Below are positions 1 through 12,300 of a stretch of 64,000 nucleotides of DNA, piece by piece. The notes below the pieces were generated by a model that did not search any database, was not told the DNA's origin, and worked only from the letters and a program-made list of their open reading frames with translations. This DNA comes from Spirodela intermedia (Eukaryota; Streptophyta; Magnoliopsida; Alismatales; Araceae). The stretch spans positions 1,051,501-1,115,500 of the forward strand of contig LR746268.1 in NCBI GenBank assembly GCA_902729315.2. Reading direction: 5' to 3'. Position 1 is the stretch's first letter, and every line of letters begins with the position of its first letter. The position numbers were made by a program, and so were the translations under genes.

Positions 1-353
1 TTACCTTTTTTTTCTCTTGGAGATTTCGATTATCTTATCATCTAGTCTTTGGGGATAAATTGTTTCTTTCCATATTTAAGTATGAGCTTATTCAACTTGT
101 GAGGCTTTGTGTTCTAATTTCTCCTATGTTTCTTGATTCTTTTTCTCAATCAAATCCATTGAACAAGGATAGGTACCATTTAATCGCTGAGTATTCTTTG
201 TTGTAATCTTTGAAATATCTTTTTTTCTTCATTTCAACTGGTTTCCTAAGGATCTCTCGTCTTTTCTGTTAAAATTGCTTCTATTTCTTTATCTGAGTTT
301 GATATTCCAATTTAAATAATTTTTAGTAATATGAGGACATTCTTCTTTTCTAG

Positions 354-3300
354 AAAGCACTTGAAAGTGACCATATACTGGGAAACAGAAACCTTGAAGT
401 GAAAATAGCAACGCCAAAGGTGGAGTTAATTTTTTCCCTGGAATTTTTGTCTCCTTTTGGGGTTATGCTTTTTGAAAAAGTAAATATTCAGCACTTTAAC
501 CCGCCTGAGACATCCTTAACTCTGGAATTTGTTTGCCTGTCTACTTATTGTTGTTGATAACATCTATACTACAGGAAGAAATGAGATCATCAGCTTCAAA
601 GAAAGCTACCCGGATATTTGTTGCTCGAATTCCGTCTTCTGTTACTGAATCAATGTTTCAGGAGTAAGATGAATTGCTGTCCATTATCAGCGAAGCATCA
701 ATGATGCATCTTCTTTGAAAATTGTGGTTCTGATGGGGATGACTGATACCTATTCTTTGCAGCTACTTCGCCAAATACGGTGAGATCACAGACATATACA
801 TGCCAAAGGTGCTGTTTCTACTCTTTACTTTTGTGGGAGTTGTGTTTAGTGAGAAGTGATGCAAATTTTCATTGTCTGTTTTATGCTACACCTTGTTGGA
901 ACCAAATTTTTATTTTAGTTTTTTTGGTTTTTGCAGGACCAGGCCTCAAAAAATCATCGAGGGATCGGCTTTATCACCTTTGAGAGTCCAGGTCTGGCAA
1001 TTCTATGTTTCTTCACTTAGCATGCTTTGATTACCTAGACAAATGATTATCCTGGATGCTGCTCCTTCAGCATCACGTCGCTTCTTGTTCCTCAGAATTT
1101 GATCAATATCTTTTTTGATCAAACAGATTCTGTTGATACCTTGATGGCTGAATCTCACGAATTGGAAGGCTCCACTGTGGTTGTTGACCGGGCAACCCCA
1201 AAGGTCATTTTCTGCAGTCTTTTGTGTTCATTTTTTTTTATCAGTATGTGATCTCTCTCATTTTGCTGACCCAGATTCATGTCTCAACCCATTAGTTTTG
1301 AATGCTTAATTGATTGGGAGTATGAGCTGGCATAGGGAATCATTGAGTTTGAGTCATGAGGTCGTGTGGCACACACCTATATATAGTTCAAGCCTGCATG
1401 CTACTATACATACTTATATTTAGAGGTGGCAGATGTGTGGGATCGATGTATTGGTTGGATGAGGACTCTTTAGTCTGAAATAATGTGTTGTTTCTTTATT
1501 TTTGTACATTATTGTTCCATTTTTATTGACTATGGCGGTTTCATGGGTTCAGGATGAGGAGTCAAGGCATTCAAGCCGTTATCCACAGTCTGGCTATGGT
1601 GCATATACTGCATACATCTCAGCGGCGACCACATATGCTGCATTGAATGCCCCTACACTCTATGATAATCCTGGTTCTTCATATGGAAGTAAGCTTTAAT
1701 ATGTTGATGTGTAAAGTAAATCTGTCTATGTAGGTCTCTAAAGATTAGAACAATAACTTCCATAAAGAAAGAACTCAGATGAATGCAAAATCATTATGAA
1801 TGTCCCAAAAACCCATTTGGTTTAAATTGTGGTTCAGGGGTTCGTCGTCCTGGAATTGGTAAAAAAATATTTGTCGGGAGGCTTCCCCAGGAGGCAAATG
1901 CTGAGGATTTGCGCCAGTATTTCAGTAGATTTGGTCACATCGTAGATGTCTATGTGCCTAAGGTAACTGAGATCTCTTGCTTTATTCATCGAACATATAT
2001 TCTTTATATTCTGGTGCAAATTATTTCACATTCTTTGTAATCAGGATCCTAAAAGGAGTGGACATAGGGGCTTCGGTTTTGTTACTTTCGCTGAAGAAAG
2101 TGTAGCGGATAGGGTATCACGAAGAACCCATGAGATCCATGGACAGGAGGTTTTTATTGAATCTTGTAGCCTATTTTGAATTTTTACCTGCTTTTTGGGC
2201 CAATTTTTGTGCTCTAGCCTCTAACTGTGATCCATTTCTACTTTAGAGCATCTGAGATTTATGTTCTCCTTCTCTTGGTTTTTAGAGTTAATGGGCTTCT
2301 ACCCGTACTGAATGTCACAGGTAGTGCAAAAAAAGCTTTTAAGGATAAAACGACAAGTGGTTTAGATATATTACTTGAACTATTCATCAATCAATGCCGT
2401 ATAAATTTAATAAAAATATTAAAAAATTTAATTGTAAGAATTTAGGATATTTAGTCAGTCACCTATGCTTAAAAAGGATAACGGCTAGTATCATTTTTTA
2501 ATTGAAATTCCTAACTTATTCACTTTATTGTAAGATTTACCGATCACATACTTAAAAAATATATATTACTTGAAATTCATCAATCAATGCCGACAGCTTA
2601 CTTTTACATTGAATAATGTTTATAATTGATTTAGAGGTTCTGGCCTTAACTAGTCGAGTTTCCACCTAGACCTAAATATTAAAGCAATATTTTCACCTTG
2701 ATATCTTCCCCAAGTATAGGATGCATTGATTAAAGAAGTCTGTATGATTAATGAATGCTTCTATTCTTAGATACTGCTGGTGGATAAAGCATGCTCCTGA
2801 TTTCCTCCTGTATTTTTGATATAGGGAGATAATTTTTTTGTATGGATAGCCTTGGTTGAACTATTTTTTCCCTTTTATACCATTCCCAACGTATATTTAT
2901 CCACGTTCTTTTCCATTAGTACGCCCTATTACCCTGTAAAATATGTCGTTGTTTTCTAATTTCTTGCCAGTGTTACCTACTGCAAGCACTGAGCAACTGC
3001 TGCTTTGAGATCGCATGATCTCCATTCTCAAAAAAGTACTCGTATTGGCTTTCTACCATGTTCATATCCTTTTAAATCTTAAATTGTGCTATCTGTACTC
3101 CAAATTGGAATTGTCCCAGAACTCCTTTTCCTTGGATCGCTCTATTTGGCTGACTGTTACCCAGTTATGAATCCCGCCCGTGTTCATAAATCGTCACTTT
3201 CTGTTCCCTATTTCCACTGCAGCTTGCGATCGATTCTGCCACACCGGTTGATGAACTGGGGACGAGTGGGCCCTTTGTCGACCCATCGGCAGAGGCATAC

Positions 3301-3622
3301 GGGGGCTTTGGCGGGCCGATGCGGGCTTATGGTCAAATGTTTGGAGGGCTCAATACTGAAGATGTGAGTACTGAATGTCTCAGAAACTTCATCTTTTTCC
3401 AGTTCATAAAGCTACGGCTGTGTGAGACTTTTGCCCCCCTTGAAACCCAGCACTCACAGGATCTAGTAATTAATTCAAAACCCAGGTTATGAGAGCTCTG
3501 GGAGGACACCCCCCCCTAACTGACCTTTGGCGTTGTCGTGTTCTTTGTTTGATCAGTGGGGCTACAGCGCCATGGGAGGCAGCAGACCCTCAAGAATGGA
3601 TTGGAGATACAGGCCATATTGA
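354..3622 (+). CDS. Three-RRM hnRNP-like RNA-binding protein, 3' part (5' end outside window)
   Basis: Ten exons can be joined in phase: 354-419, 575-663, 763-808, 937-991, 1127-1203, 1553-1688, 1838-1962, 2045-2149, 3223-3363 and 3557-3622, giving 301 residues and a TGA stop. The first visible exon is the tail of an RRM (…LEVKIATPK), so at least one RRM lies left of the window. A complete RRM follows, with RNP2 IFVARI near residue 36 and RNP1 RGIGFITF near 75. Then comes a Gly/Tyr/Ala-rich linker and a third RRM with IFVGRL and RGFGFVTF, ending in IDSATP. The tail is Gly-rich and finishes DWRYRPY. Tandem RRMs of this hnRNP A/B, DAZAP1 or Musashi-like type bind single-stranded RNA and usually act in pre-mRNA processing, export or stability; the nuclear or shuttling location is inferred from the family. 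The ATG at 581 is internal, because it is preceded by a splice acceptor. Intron 2150-3222 is AT-rich with no recognised feature. The domain call is secure; the exact orthologue is not. Confidence 0.88.
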
Positions 3623-4797
3623 GGGCCATGCCTCACTTTGTTCCCCCCTAAACCTATGCATATGTGTACCGTCTCATGTGTCTGTTCTTGTCTAATTGGA
3701 TGAGATGGTGGATGGGTCTCCATTAGCCCAAGTCCTTATTTTACTGAATCAAAGAATTTATTATGTTATGATGAGTTCTCGTTTCTAATTTAATATACAT
3801 GATTGTGGATTCATGTGGTTTTTTCTTGTACCCTTCTCTTGGATGAGGTGTTATGTAATGTTTCTAATTTATTCAACATGGGTATAGATTAATGTTGATT
3901 TATGCCTATTTTTATTGCTTTTGATCTTTCCCACGCAAGCAGTTGCGTTGACCCAAATGTTCTGCTGTATTCCTAAGCTTTCAACATGGTTGTGAATTCA
4001 TGGATTTCTAATTGCTTTGTTCCTTCCACCTAAGATATTGGTGCTTCTTTGGCGTGATGAAAGGTAAAAATGAATCCGAATAACACGTTTACTCACTGAT
4101 CAGTGATGTTTTCGTCAGATCGAAAATGGAATTTGTCTGAATTTTACTTTTTTTTTAAAGTAGTGTTTCAGATACATAAGTCTCTACGTATTTATATACA
4201 GATTTGAGATATAGTTTGTTATACACTGGAAATTATATAGTTTGTTGTATAAATGCTGTGAGCCTTGGTCTCTCTGATGAGGCCCCACCCTGGATGAGGC
4301 CAGAATCACTGAGGTTAACAGTATATATTTCTGGGTATTTATAATATAAAATGTTCTGAATTATTTGTTCTTAAGTTCAATATTTGAATACATAATCTAC
4401 ATTTATACATATAAATATCATGAACGAACAGGATACATATAAATACAACTGTCCTAATGTGCTGAACACTAATGGATATGTATATACATATTTACATATA
4501 CATATATATACATAGATAGGAAATTAGGAAGAGAGATGCAGATGGAGAGAGAAACTAGTATGTGTATCATTCATGAGATAACCATGTGACAATAAATAAA
4601 GTCATAATTTTACGTTGGACCATATCGAAACTGTCATCCAACTCACATGAGCCATTGACCCAGCATAACCATATCATTTTACCAATAGGGTTTAAGGCAG
4701 TGAGGGTCCTTGACCACCTCAACAGACCTATCTAACAAGGTAGTAGAATTGAATTGACCACATGAATCATTATCATAAGAAATCTCACAAAAGAGAC
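3623..4797. other. 3' flank of RRM gene and AT-rich spacer
   Basis: After the stop codon the sequence is T-rich, as expected for a plant 3'UTR, and then becomes AT-rich spacer up to the copia element. No supported ORF, RNA gene or repeat array was seen here. Confidence 0.5.
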
Positions 4798-5043
4798 CCT
4801 CAAAATATCATATGTTTTCTTTTGTTCTTTTTTTTTTTCTTGTTATGATGAACTGAATCAAATAGGTTTTGATTTGTCCGATTCTTCCTCTATATTAAGG
4901 GTTTGGTATAAATACAAAGCTCAATGTAAATCTTTTTTTAAGAATGGACAACAAGGCTTAATATTCTAATTGTTTCTGACTATATTCCTTGTGCCATTAG
5001 TGTAGGAGATTAGTACAAATCAGCATACTAGTGTAAATTGACA
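4798..5043 (+). repeat. 5' LTR of the copia element
   Basis: This block matches 8588-8840 along its length: the AATATCATAT start region, the TATTAAG…TAGTATGAATAC-like middle and the TGTAAAT(T/C)(G/A)ACA end. It ends in ACA directly before the primer binding site. The 5' terminal TG has mutated, so the first base is placed by alignment to the 3' LTR. The copies differ at many sites, indicating an old insertion. Confidence 0.8.
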
Positions 5044-5057
5044 TGGTATTAGAACAC
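5044..5057 (+). other. Copia primer binding site (initiator tRNA-Met type)
   Basis: TGGTATTAGAACAC follows the 5' LTR directly. Plant copia elements carry TGGTATCAGAGC here, complementary to the 3' end of initiator tRNA-Met. Two transitions separate this copy from that consensus. Confidence 0.75.
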
Positions 5058-5984
5058 TAGGTGTGATCGTGTCTTGTCTCACCTCATTTACATTGAATCT
5101 TCACAAACAATTGGTTCTCATATTCCTTGGTCTGGTTTATCTTTTAATTTAATATTTTATTTATCTATTTTTGTCTAGTTTATTATGATTTTTATTTGGC
5201 CATCTATATCTACTAATTTTAAGATGTTAGAGATATCATTGAACACTAGGGTTGACTAAACTCAGTTGAATGGGAAGTTGCTTGTGATTCAACATGTAGA
5301 CCAATTAGATGGATAATTTTTTTGGTTGGTCTCAATAAATTAGGATTGTGGTAAAAGGAAGAGAGCTGATTTGTCATTTTCTAAGCATAAGACCTTAGTT
5401 TAGATGTCTTAAATTTGAAATGTGGGATCAAGTAGATTTAAGACTCATGATCTGGTTATGGCCACAATGACTCTTTAAATAAAAAGAATATGTATGTACC
5501 TCCCTACAACCAAATATGTATTGTACAACCTTCATCAAACATATGAGCTAGAGGGTTGGGTGCTTGATCATTTGAATTAGCAATGTGAGATTAATACTTA
5601 ATCATAGTGTTACTTTCAAGTGAAGTATTACACTTGTTGTCACTTTATGTTGTGTGCATCCACTTATCCATGCAGGTTCATTGTGCCATCCATGCCTACA
5701 TGCCATACATGTTTGTTTGAACCACACACATCCAATGAATTAATCAGTGAAGAGATTTTTGAGTCAGCCTTGTGACAAATAACCTATGATGAATTTATTG
5801 CAAAAAGTCATATCACACTTAGAATAAGTGCTAGAAGATCTATAGAATAACCCAAAATCAATAGTGGTAACAAGAATGACATAGAAAATTGATAGTCAAG
5901 CTCATATCACTAAAACATAATCATGTCATCACATTCAAAAAAAGAGTGAGAAGATACAGACTTTCCTAGCATGCTTAGAAGAAT

Positions 5985-8470
5985 TTTCAACTTTTATGTA
6001 AATTACTCAGAAAATATTTCTCTTCAATCTTGGATCATGAATTCAAGAGCAACTAAACATATGCCATATTCCTAAAAACCATTTTTTACATATTCTTCAT
6101 CATAGGTAATAAGAAAAGAAATAAAATTGAGGACTCCTTAATCAAAACAAATGACATAGAAAATGTTCTTCACATTCTTAAATTGACTACTAATCTAGTT
6201 TATGTGATTAAGTTTTTTTATAATATATATTTTTCAGTATTTTTCTATCATAACTCTCGTATCTTTCTGAAAAAAGATTTGAGAAGAAATTTCAACATGC
6301 TAACGAATTACCTAATCAATCAAACATGTCGAGGAAAAGAGAGACCTATATGCTGAATCTTACTCATCCACCTTAGAAAGGATATAGTTTTATCATCAAA
6401 GCCTTGGTGATCCTTTTGCAAAAGTCAAAACATTATTCTCATCTTTGTTTCAAAAAATAAAGGCAGCGTAATTTTAATATGATGAATGTAAATTTGCAAA
6501 ATAGACACACTTCATTGGTAGAAAGTAGTATGATATGTTCTATTCCATTCTTTTGTAGTCACACTAACATTTAGGTTTCTCCAGCCATTAAAAATATTAC
6601 TAGTCATAATTGGTTCATTACCTTTATTGATGAGTTTACATAAATCACTTAGATTTATTTACTCAAACATAACTATGTGGTTATTTTTCTATTCTATAAT
6701 TTTGTCCTCTCATTAAAAATCAAATTAAAGTTGATATTAAATTATTTAAATATGATTTGGTTAAATATTATTTTTAAAATTAGATTTTTCATGAATCATC
6801 ATGTGTTAATTCATAACAAAATGGGATAACTGAAAAAAATTGACAACCTCATAGGGGCAAGTAGACATCTTCTTCTTTAAAGAAATTTACATAAATTATT
6901 TAGGTTAGGTCATTATAATGACAAATCACCTCACAATTTGTTCACCATCTAAAGTCATAGTTTACAAGAGTCTAATTATTACATATTGCCCTTTATCTTC
7001 ATACTTTGTTGAAAATTAATCATTTAACTTATTTTTTTTGAATTTGGGTATAATATTTTTTTCTGTTAATGAATAACTTGGGTATAAATTGAACCCTAAA
7101 GTATTAAAATGTATCTACATAAGAAATTTTACAAGTCAAAAGGGATATCAATGCCCACTCCCCAACCTATTCTCAAAAATGTGAGATTTGGCTGAATGTA
7201 TTAATAGAAGAAAATGAATGTCTTGAAACCTATAAAAGTTTAAAAACCTCACTTAAGTATTAAACAATGTACTAATCTCCTCACCACCACTTGAAGTTAA
7301 ATGTCATAATGAAATTGAAGATTCTACATTTGCTCTAAGGAAAAGAGTTAGGTATCCTATCACACATTTTCTAACTTATGATCATCTCTCACCATTACAT
7401 AGAGCTCTTCTTACTAGTTCAAATACCATCCCTACCACTTTTTATGAGACTTTGTGTAATGAAAAGTAGAAATGAGTTATGAATGGAGAGATTGAGGCTT
7501 TAGGGAAAAATAAAACCCAGGAGCTATTAGAGCTACCAACAAAAAATAAGCATGTTAGTTGTAAATAAGTCTATATAGTGAAATATAAAGCAGATAGATC
7601 CATAAAGGTATACAAGGTGCAATTGGTTACCACATCATATACTTAAACCTATAAGGTTGAAAACTTGGAGACATTTGTCCAAGTAGCTTGGATGAATGAT
7701 ATCATAATTTTACTAATTTGAGCAACTTATTATGACTAAGTACAATGATTTCACGTCAAGAATTTATTTTGCATGGAGAATTAGAAGAAAATTTATATGG
7801 AGGTCCCACTAGGAAATAAAAGAAATTTGACAATCAATAAGGTGTGTAAATTGAATAAAGTTTTATACAAACTGAAAAAAATGAGATGTGTAAATTGAAT
7901 AGTCTCACGCCTAATTTGGCTTATTTACAAGATAAACAAGGTAAATAAGATCACAATTTATTTCTGATCACTCATCTTCAAGGGAGTCATAGTATTACTA
8001 GTATATGCTGATGATATTATGGTGACCATAAATGAAGAAAAAGAAAAAGAGTGTTTACTTTATGTCCAGTTAAATAATTTAAGATCAAAACCTTAAGTAG
8101 ATTTAAGTAATTTTTGAAATTGAAGTAGCTCACTCAAGGAGAAGCATCTTCATCTTCAAACAAAAGTATATTATGGACTTTCTTAAAGAAATATACAAAA
8201 CACCTTGTAAATCAGCAAATACTTCAATAGATTTCAACCTCAAACTTAATAGAGTAAAAGAAGATGTTAGTGTAGATAAGGAGATGTATCAACACTTAGT
8301 CAAAAAGTTTATATGCATATTTCATATACAATCAAATATAAAACATGTAGCAATTTATGTATAATATTAAGTATACTTGGGTGTAGCTCATTGAGTGGTG
8401 AGAAATATAGGACTGGTAGTCAAAGTATATATAAATACTAATTATGTAGGGTTTGCAGCTAAAGAGTAGT
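5985..8470 (+). pseudogene. Copia pol fossil (protease, integrase, RT, RNase H)
   Basis: Reading across frameshifts gives copia pol in the canonical order. WIMNSRATKHMPYS at 6031 corresponds to the WIxDSGATxHMT protease motif, with the catalytic Asp changed to Asn. YDECKFAK…THF near 6480 matches the integrase zinc-finger to core junction. HNKMG near 6810 matches the PQQNG region. The reverse transcriptase runs from MNGEIEAL (about 7478) through VQLVTTSYT and the …YMEVPLGNK segment to VYADDIMVT at 8001. A copia-like RNase H start lies at 8380-8470. In-frame stops in every domain make it non-functional. Confidence 0.82.
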
Positions 8471-8587
8471 AAAATTTACTTGCCTTATGAGTCAACACAC
8501 AATTGACTTGCATATATACTTACTAAAGGCTTAAAAAATGTTATGTTTCAATTGAATGAATAACATACATTCACTAGCTTGAGAAAG

Positions 8588-8840
8588 TGTCAGAATATCA
8601 TATATTCTCTCATGTTCTTTTCATTTTTCTCATTATGACAAATCAAATCAGACTGGTTTGAATCGATCTAGTTCATTTATCATATTAAGAATCTAGTATG
8701 AATACCAATCCTAATCCAAACCCTATTTTGAGAATGAAGAATAAGATCTAGTGCTCAGCTACTTCATGTTCATGTTCCATTCCCTATATTATCACTATTA
8801 AAGACTAGTGCAAATCCAAATAGACCAATGTAAATCAACA
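8588..8840 (+). repeat. 3' LTR of the copia element
   Basis: It begins TGTCAGAATATCATAT after a short purine stretch (GAGAAAG) that could be the polypurine tract, and it ends TAAATCAACA. It is the diverged partner of 4798-5043. Confidence 0.78.
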
Positions 8841-9306
8841 ATACTGACCGACCGAATCAACACCATCAAAAATCTTTGAAGAGAAATTCCCCTCAAAATC
8901 TCAACAGGAGCCACAAAAACAGACGAAAAAAAACCATGCACTTAAGCCAAACTAGGCTGAAGATTTGGACACTATGATTCCTCTGTTCTTTAAGATGAGA
9001 GGGTGAGATTGAAGCTCCCCACCCAGGGAAACACATAAATAGGAACTCTAGAGATGAGGAGGGGGGCCTCTATCCATTGGTGAAACCCACCATTTAAACT
9101 CATAAAGCACAGAGGATGAAAGGGCCATGTATGTGGGAGTTCAAGGAGATTGAGAACCAAAAATGGAGAAAAAGGAGATGCCTCCACCCAATTTTACATT
9201 CATGGGGTTTTATGCAGTATCTATATGTACAACCGGCCTGAAAGTCAGTAAGATAGGCCGTCTCTGCTGATCCAATCCCACAGATCATTTCTTTCTAATC
9301 CTCGTT
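8841..9306 (-). other. Probable 3'UTR and flank of the bZIP gene
   Basis: This stretch lies just downstream, on the minus strand, of the bZIP stop codon at 9307 and before the copia element. Short ORFs here have no recognisable domain and are best explained as UTR sequence. No clear poly(A) signal was identified. Confidence 0.4.
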
Positions 9307-12300
9307 CTACCACGGGCCCGTCTGAGTCCTTCTCAAACACTGCTTCTTTGATCCATATTGCTGATTAACCTTCTCCAAAACCTAGGAAATCACATGAAAA
9401 ATGAACCCTTATTATCTCATTCATATGAAAAAAAATTCAAGTATCAAGAAATTCTACATGGGTGCATACTACAAGTATAAACATGAAAAAGGAATCAATT
9501 ATGAAAAGCCAAGTTGGGTTATGTAGAGCAAGCTAATGGGCTTCCCAACCCATGTTGACTTTTTCTTTTTAGATTTCTTGTTAATTAGGTAGGGCTGCTT
9601 TAATTGATCCCATATTAGATAGCCTTGTAGCCAATGTTTTCTATACCCACGTTGACCTATTTTTTGGGAGGCTGAAAATGAAAGATGAAGAAAAAAGTGC
9701 AGAATTCTGACGCAGGGGGGTTTGATTGACACAATACAGAAAATTATAGAACCTGTTTATTGACAAACCTGTGTTGACTTTATTCTCTAGGTCAAATGAC
9801 AGTTGAAGAAAAACAACACGGATCTCCCCCAAGAAAATGGGACCTTTCTGTCAACTTACCCAAGCAGGCTTAAATTGATCCAATGCAGATAATTATATCA
9901 TCTCACTTCATGGTGTCAGTTCCTGTTCTCCACAAAGAACCTTTTAATAGTAATGCAACAGCATATCCACATCAACAATGGGCTGCCTCATCAGCTGCCA
10001 TGTGGGAAGCCACATCAGCAGGGAGTGTTTGACCCCCCCCTCCCTTTTTCACATCAGAAAATTTAATGATACTCAGGGAGCTTTTCTATTATTAAACTTT
10101 CAAGGGGCATTCGGCAAAAAAAAACTGAAAAAAGGGGAATTTCGAGCCAAATGCAAGAAAGCCAAGAGAAAAAATCGATTTGAGAAAAATCTGAACCAAT
10201 GCTAAATGCTCAAGCTTCGAAGAAAAATAATAATTTTAAATGGGAATTTAAACACAGAAGAATATTTCTAGCAAGAAAAAATCTCATTAAATAATACAGA
10301 ATACAGTTGAGATGAACAAAATCAGCGCTTAAAAGCCGTAGACATGCTCATTTAGGATGAGGAGGCAGACCATCTATAGAGAGAGTGGACAGCATTTTCC
10401 ATTGATTTAAATGGAATAATTTCAAGCGAAAATTAATTCTGCAGGTGAACGAGAAAGAAGAAAATACCTGATTTTTCTGCATCACCAGAATCTCCTCCTG
10501 TAATTTATTAGATGAGGAGTGTTAGAAAACGGCACCAATAATTTTTTTTTACAAAATTAGCCAGAAAATATGAGTTAATTTTCTTTTCAGAAACTTTTTC
10601 TTAAAAAGATATTTAGTCTCTGATAAATGCTTTAGAAAAAATTGCCAAAGAGGACCACATATCCTTTTCCTTCTGGGGATTTTTTTTATTAAATGCAATT
10701 TTCCTTCCCCGATAAATATTTATCCGAAATTGGTCAAGAACAGGACCGCAAATGATAAAACAAGTTTTCTTCCTTTTGGGAACTTTTTTATTTATCAAAA
10801 TCAAGTATTCTTCTACGTAAAATATTTGTACAAAATCAGCCAACAAATCGATTGCATACGGGTCTTCCCTTCCCTCCTGGAAAATTTCTCTATTAAAAAA
10901 TTATATTTTTCCGAAAGTATTTCTACGGAAATTACCCAGAAAACGGACTACACGTGATTTCTTACCCTTTTCGAGAGCTGTTCCTGTCAAAAAAAATCCT
11001 TTTTTCAATGAATAGTTGTCAAATTTTCTGTGAAAAGAATGCACCACATGTGATCTCCTTTTCCTTTTGGGATTATTTTATAGAAAAAAATTATTTTGGG
11101 ATAAATATTTCACAAATTTTACCAAGTAAAATCTATTGCATACTGCTCTTCCTTTCCCTCTCGGGAATTATTTTTTTGTGATTTTTTCTTTTCTGATAAA
11201 TACTTTTACGAAATCAGCCAGAAAATGGACTACACATGAATCTAGGAAATTGTTTTACCACAACTCGCCCTTCCCATAAATATTTTTTAAAAATTAGCCA
11301 ATAAATGGATCACATAAAACTTATTTTCCATTTTAAAAACATTTTTTTATCAAAAACCGACTTCAGATTTCCCAAATGAGACAATTATAATCCAACTAGA
11401 CTGATAGGTGAAACAAGAACCCGCACCTGTTTCTTCTGCAGCTCTTCGTTCTGCTCTTTGAGCTTGGTTATTTCAGCTTCCAGTTCCATGGTGTACGCCT
11501 GCCAGGCAAAAAATAAAAACACAAACAGATTAAATCTGCAGACTCAGAAACTCCCACGATCAATGGAAACGATGAAGAAATCCTACATTGAAAACGATGA
11601 ACAATGCTCTCTCTAGAACCTGTGGTTTTTATAAAAATCTGACCATGGTTTTTGCAAAAATGATGGAGAAAACTGATCACAACCTCCATTTCTTAGAAAA
11701 GAGAGAGAGAGAGAGCATGTGATAATGGTGTAAATGAAAGCAGGAATGAATCCCTGTTGAAAACCGAATTACTTCAGAGAGTGAGTGAATTTTTTTGGAT
11801 GGAGATGATGAAGAACTGAGGGAAAATCTCACCTGCTTCCGAGCCCGGGACCTTGCAGCTGATTCCCTGTTCTTGATCATCCGCCTCTGCCGCCTCTCCA
11901 CTACCCGCTCCAGCCCTCCGCCGGGCTTCCTCCCCCTCATCCCCTCCCCAAATCTGTACGGAACGGGCGACAGAGAAGATGAGTCGTCGTTGCCTCTCCC
12001 CAGATCCTCGGGGGGGAGTTGACTCGCCGGAGATGCCGATGCTACAGTCACCCTCCCCGCCGCCACCTGCATCTGCGGCCGCAGAGCAGCGCCGCCGCCG
12101 TTCATCATCATGTTGCCGGCCGCCGCCGCCGCCGGCCCCGGTCCATTGCTCTGCTGCGCTGCCGGAGAGAACCCGAGGAAGAGCCTCGGGGAGCTGTTCA
12201 CCAGCGAGGACGAAGCGTTCCCGAAGAGCAGGGAGCCACCATTAATGGCGGTCCTCTCTGGTTCGACGGCCTCCCTCGTCAGCCCCGCCCTGATGAGGAA

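Larger units (their letters stand above)
4798..8840 (+). mobile_element. Degenerate Ty1/copia LTR retrotransposon (about 4.0 kb)
   Basis: Two similar LTRs of about 250 bp flank an internal region with a tRNA-Met-type primer binding site and copia-order pol fossils: protease, integrase, reverse transcriptase, RNase H. Many stops and frameshifts show it cannot encode a working polyprotein. Recognisable pieces are a protease block near 6031 (NSRA in place of the catalytic DSGA), an integrase block around 6480-6830, reverse transcriptase from about 7475 including an intact YADD box at 8004-8015, and an RNase H start near 8380-8470. The gag part (5.06-5.98 kb) is too decayed to outline. I found no matching target-site duplication, so the edges may be eroded. 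The small size and short LTRs would suit an Ale/Retrofit-like lineage, which is only an inference. Confidence 0.85.

Noticed and set aside
4798-8840. Possible intact polyprotein gene
   Set aside because: The longest open stretch is about 63 codons and stops interrupt every domain, so it is a fossil.
10320-10385. A candidate last bZIP exon giving a short tail after CTATAG
   Set aside because: It yields no family C-terminus, whereas the exon at 9381-9307 gives the exact conserved LRRTQTGPW ending in phase.
11677-11832. Continuation of the bZIP exon 1 frame after RARKQ
   Set aside because: It reads through a GTGAGA donor into intron 1; the zipper continues in the exon at 11498-11427.
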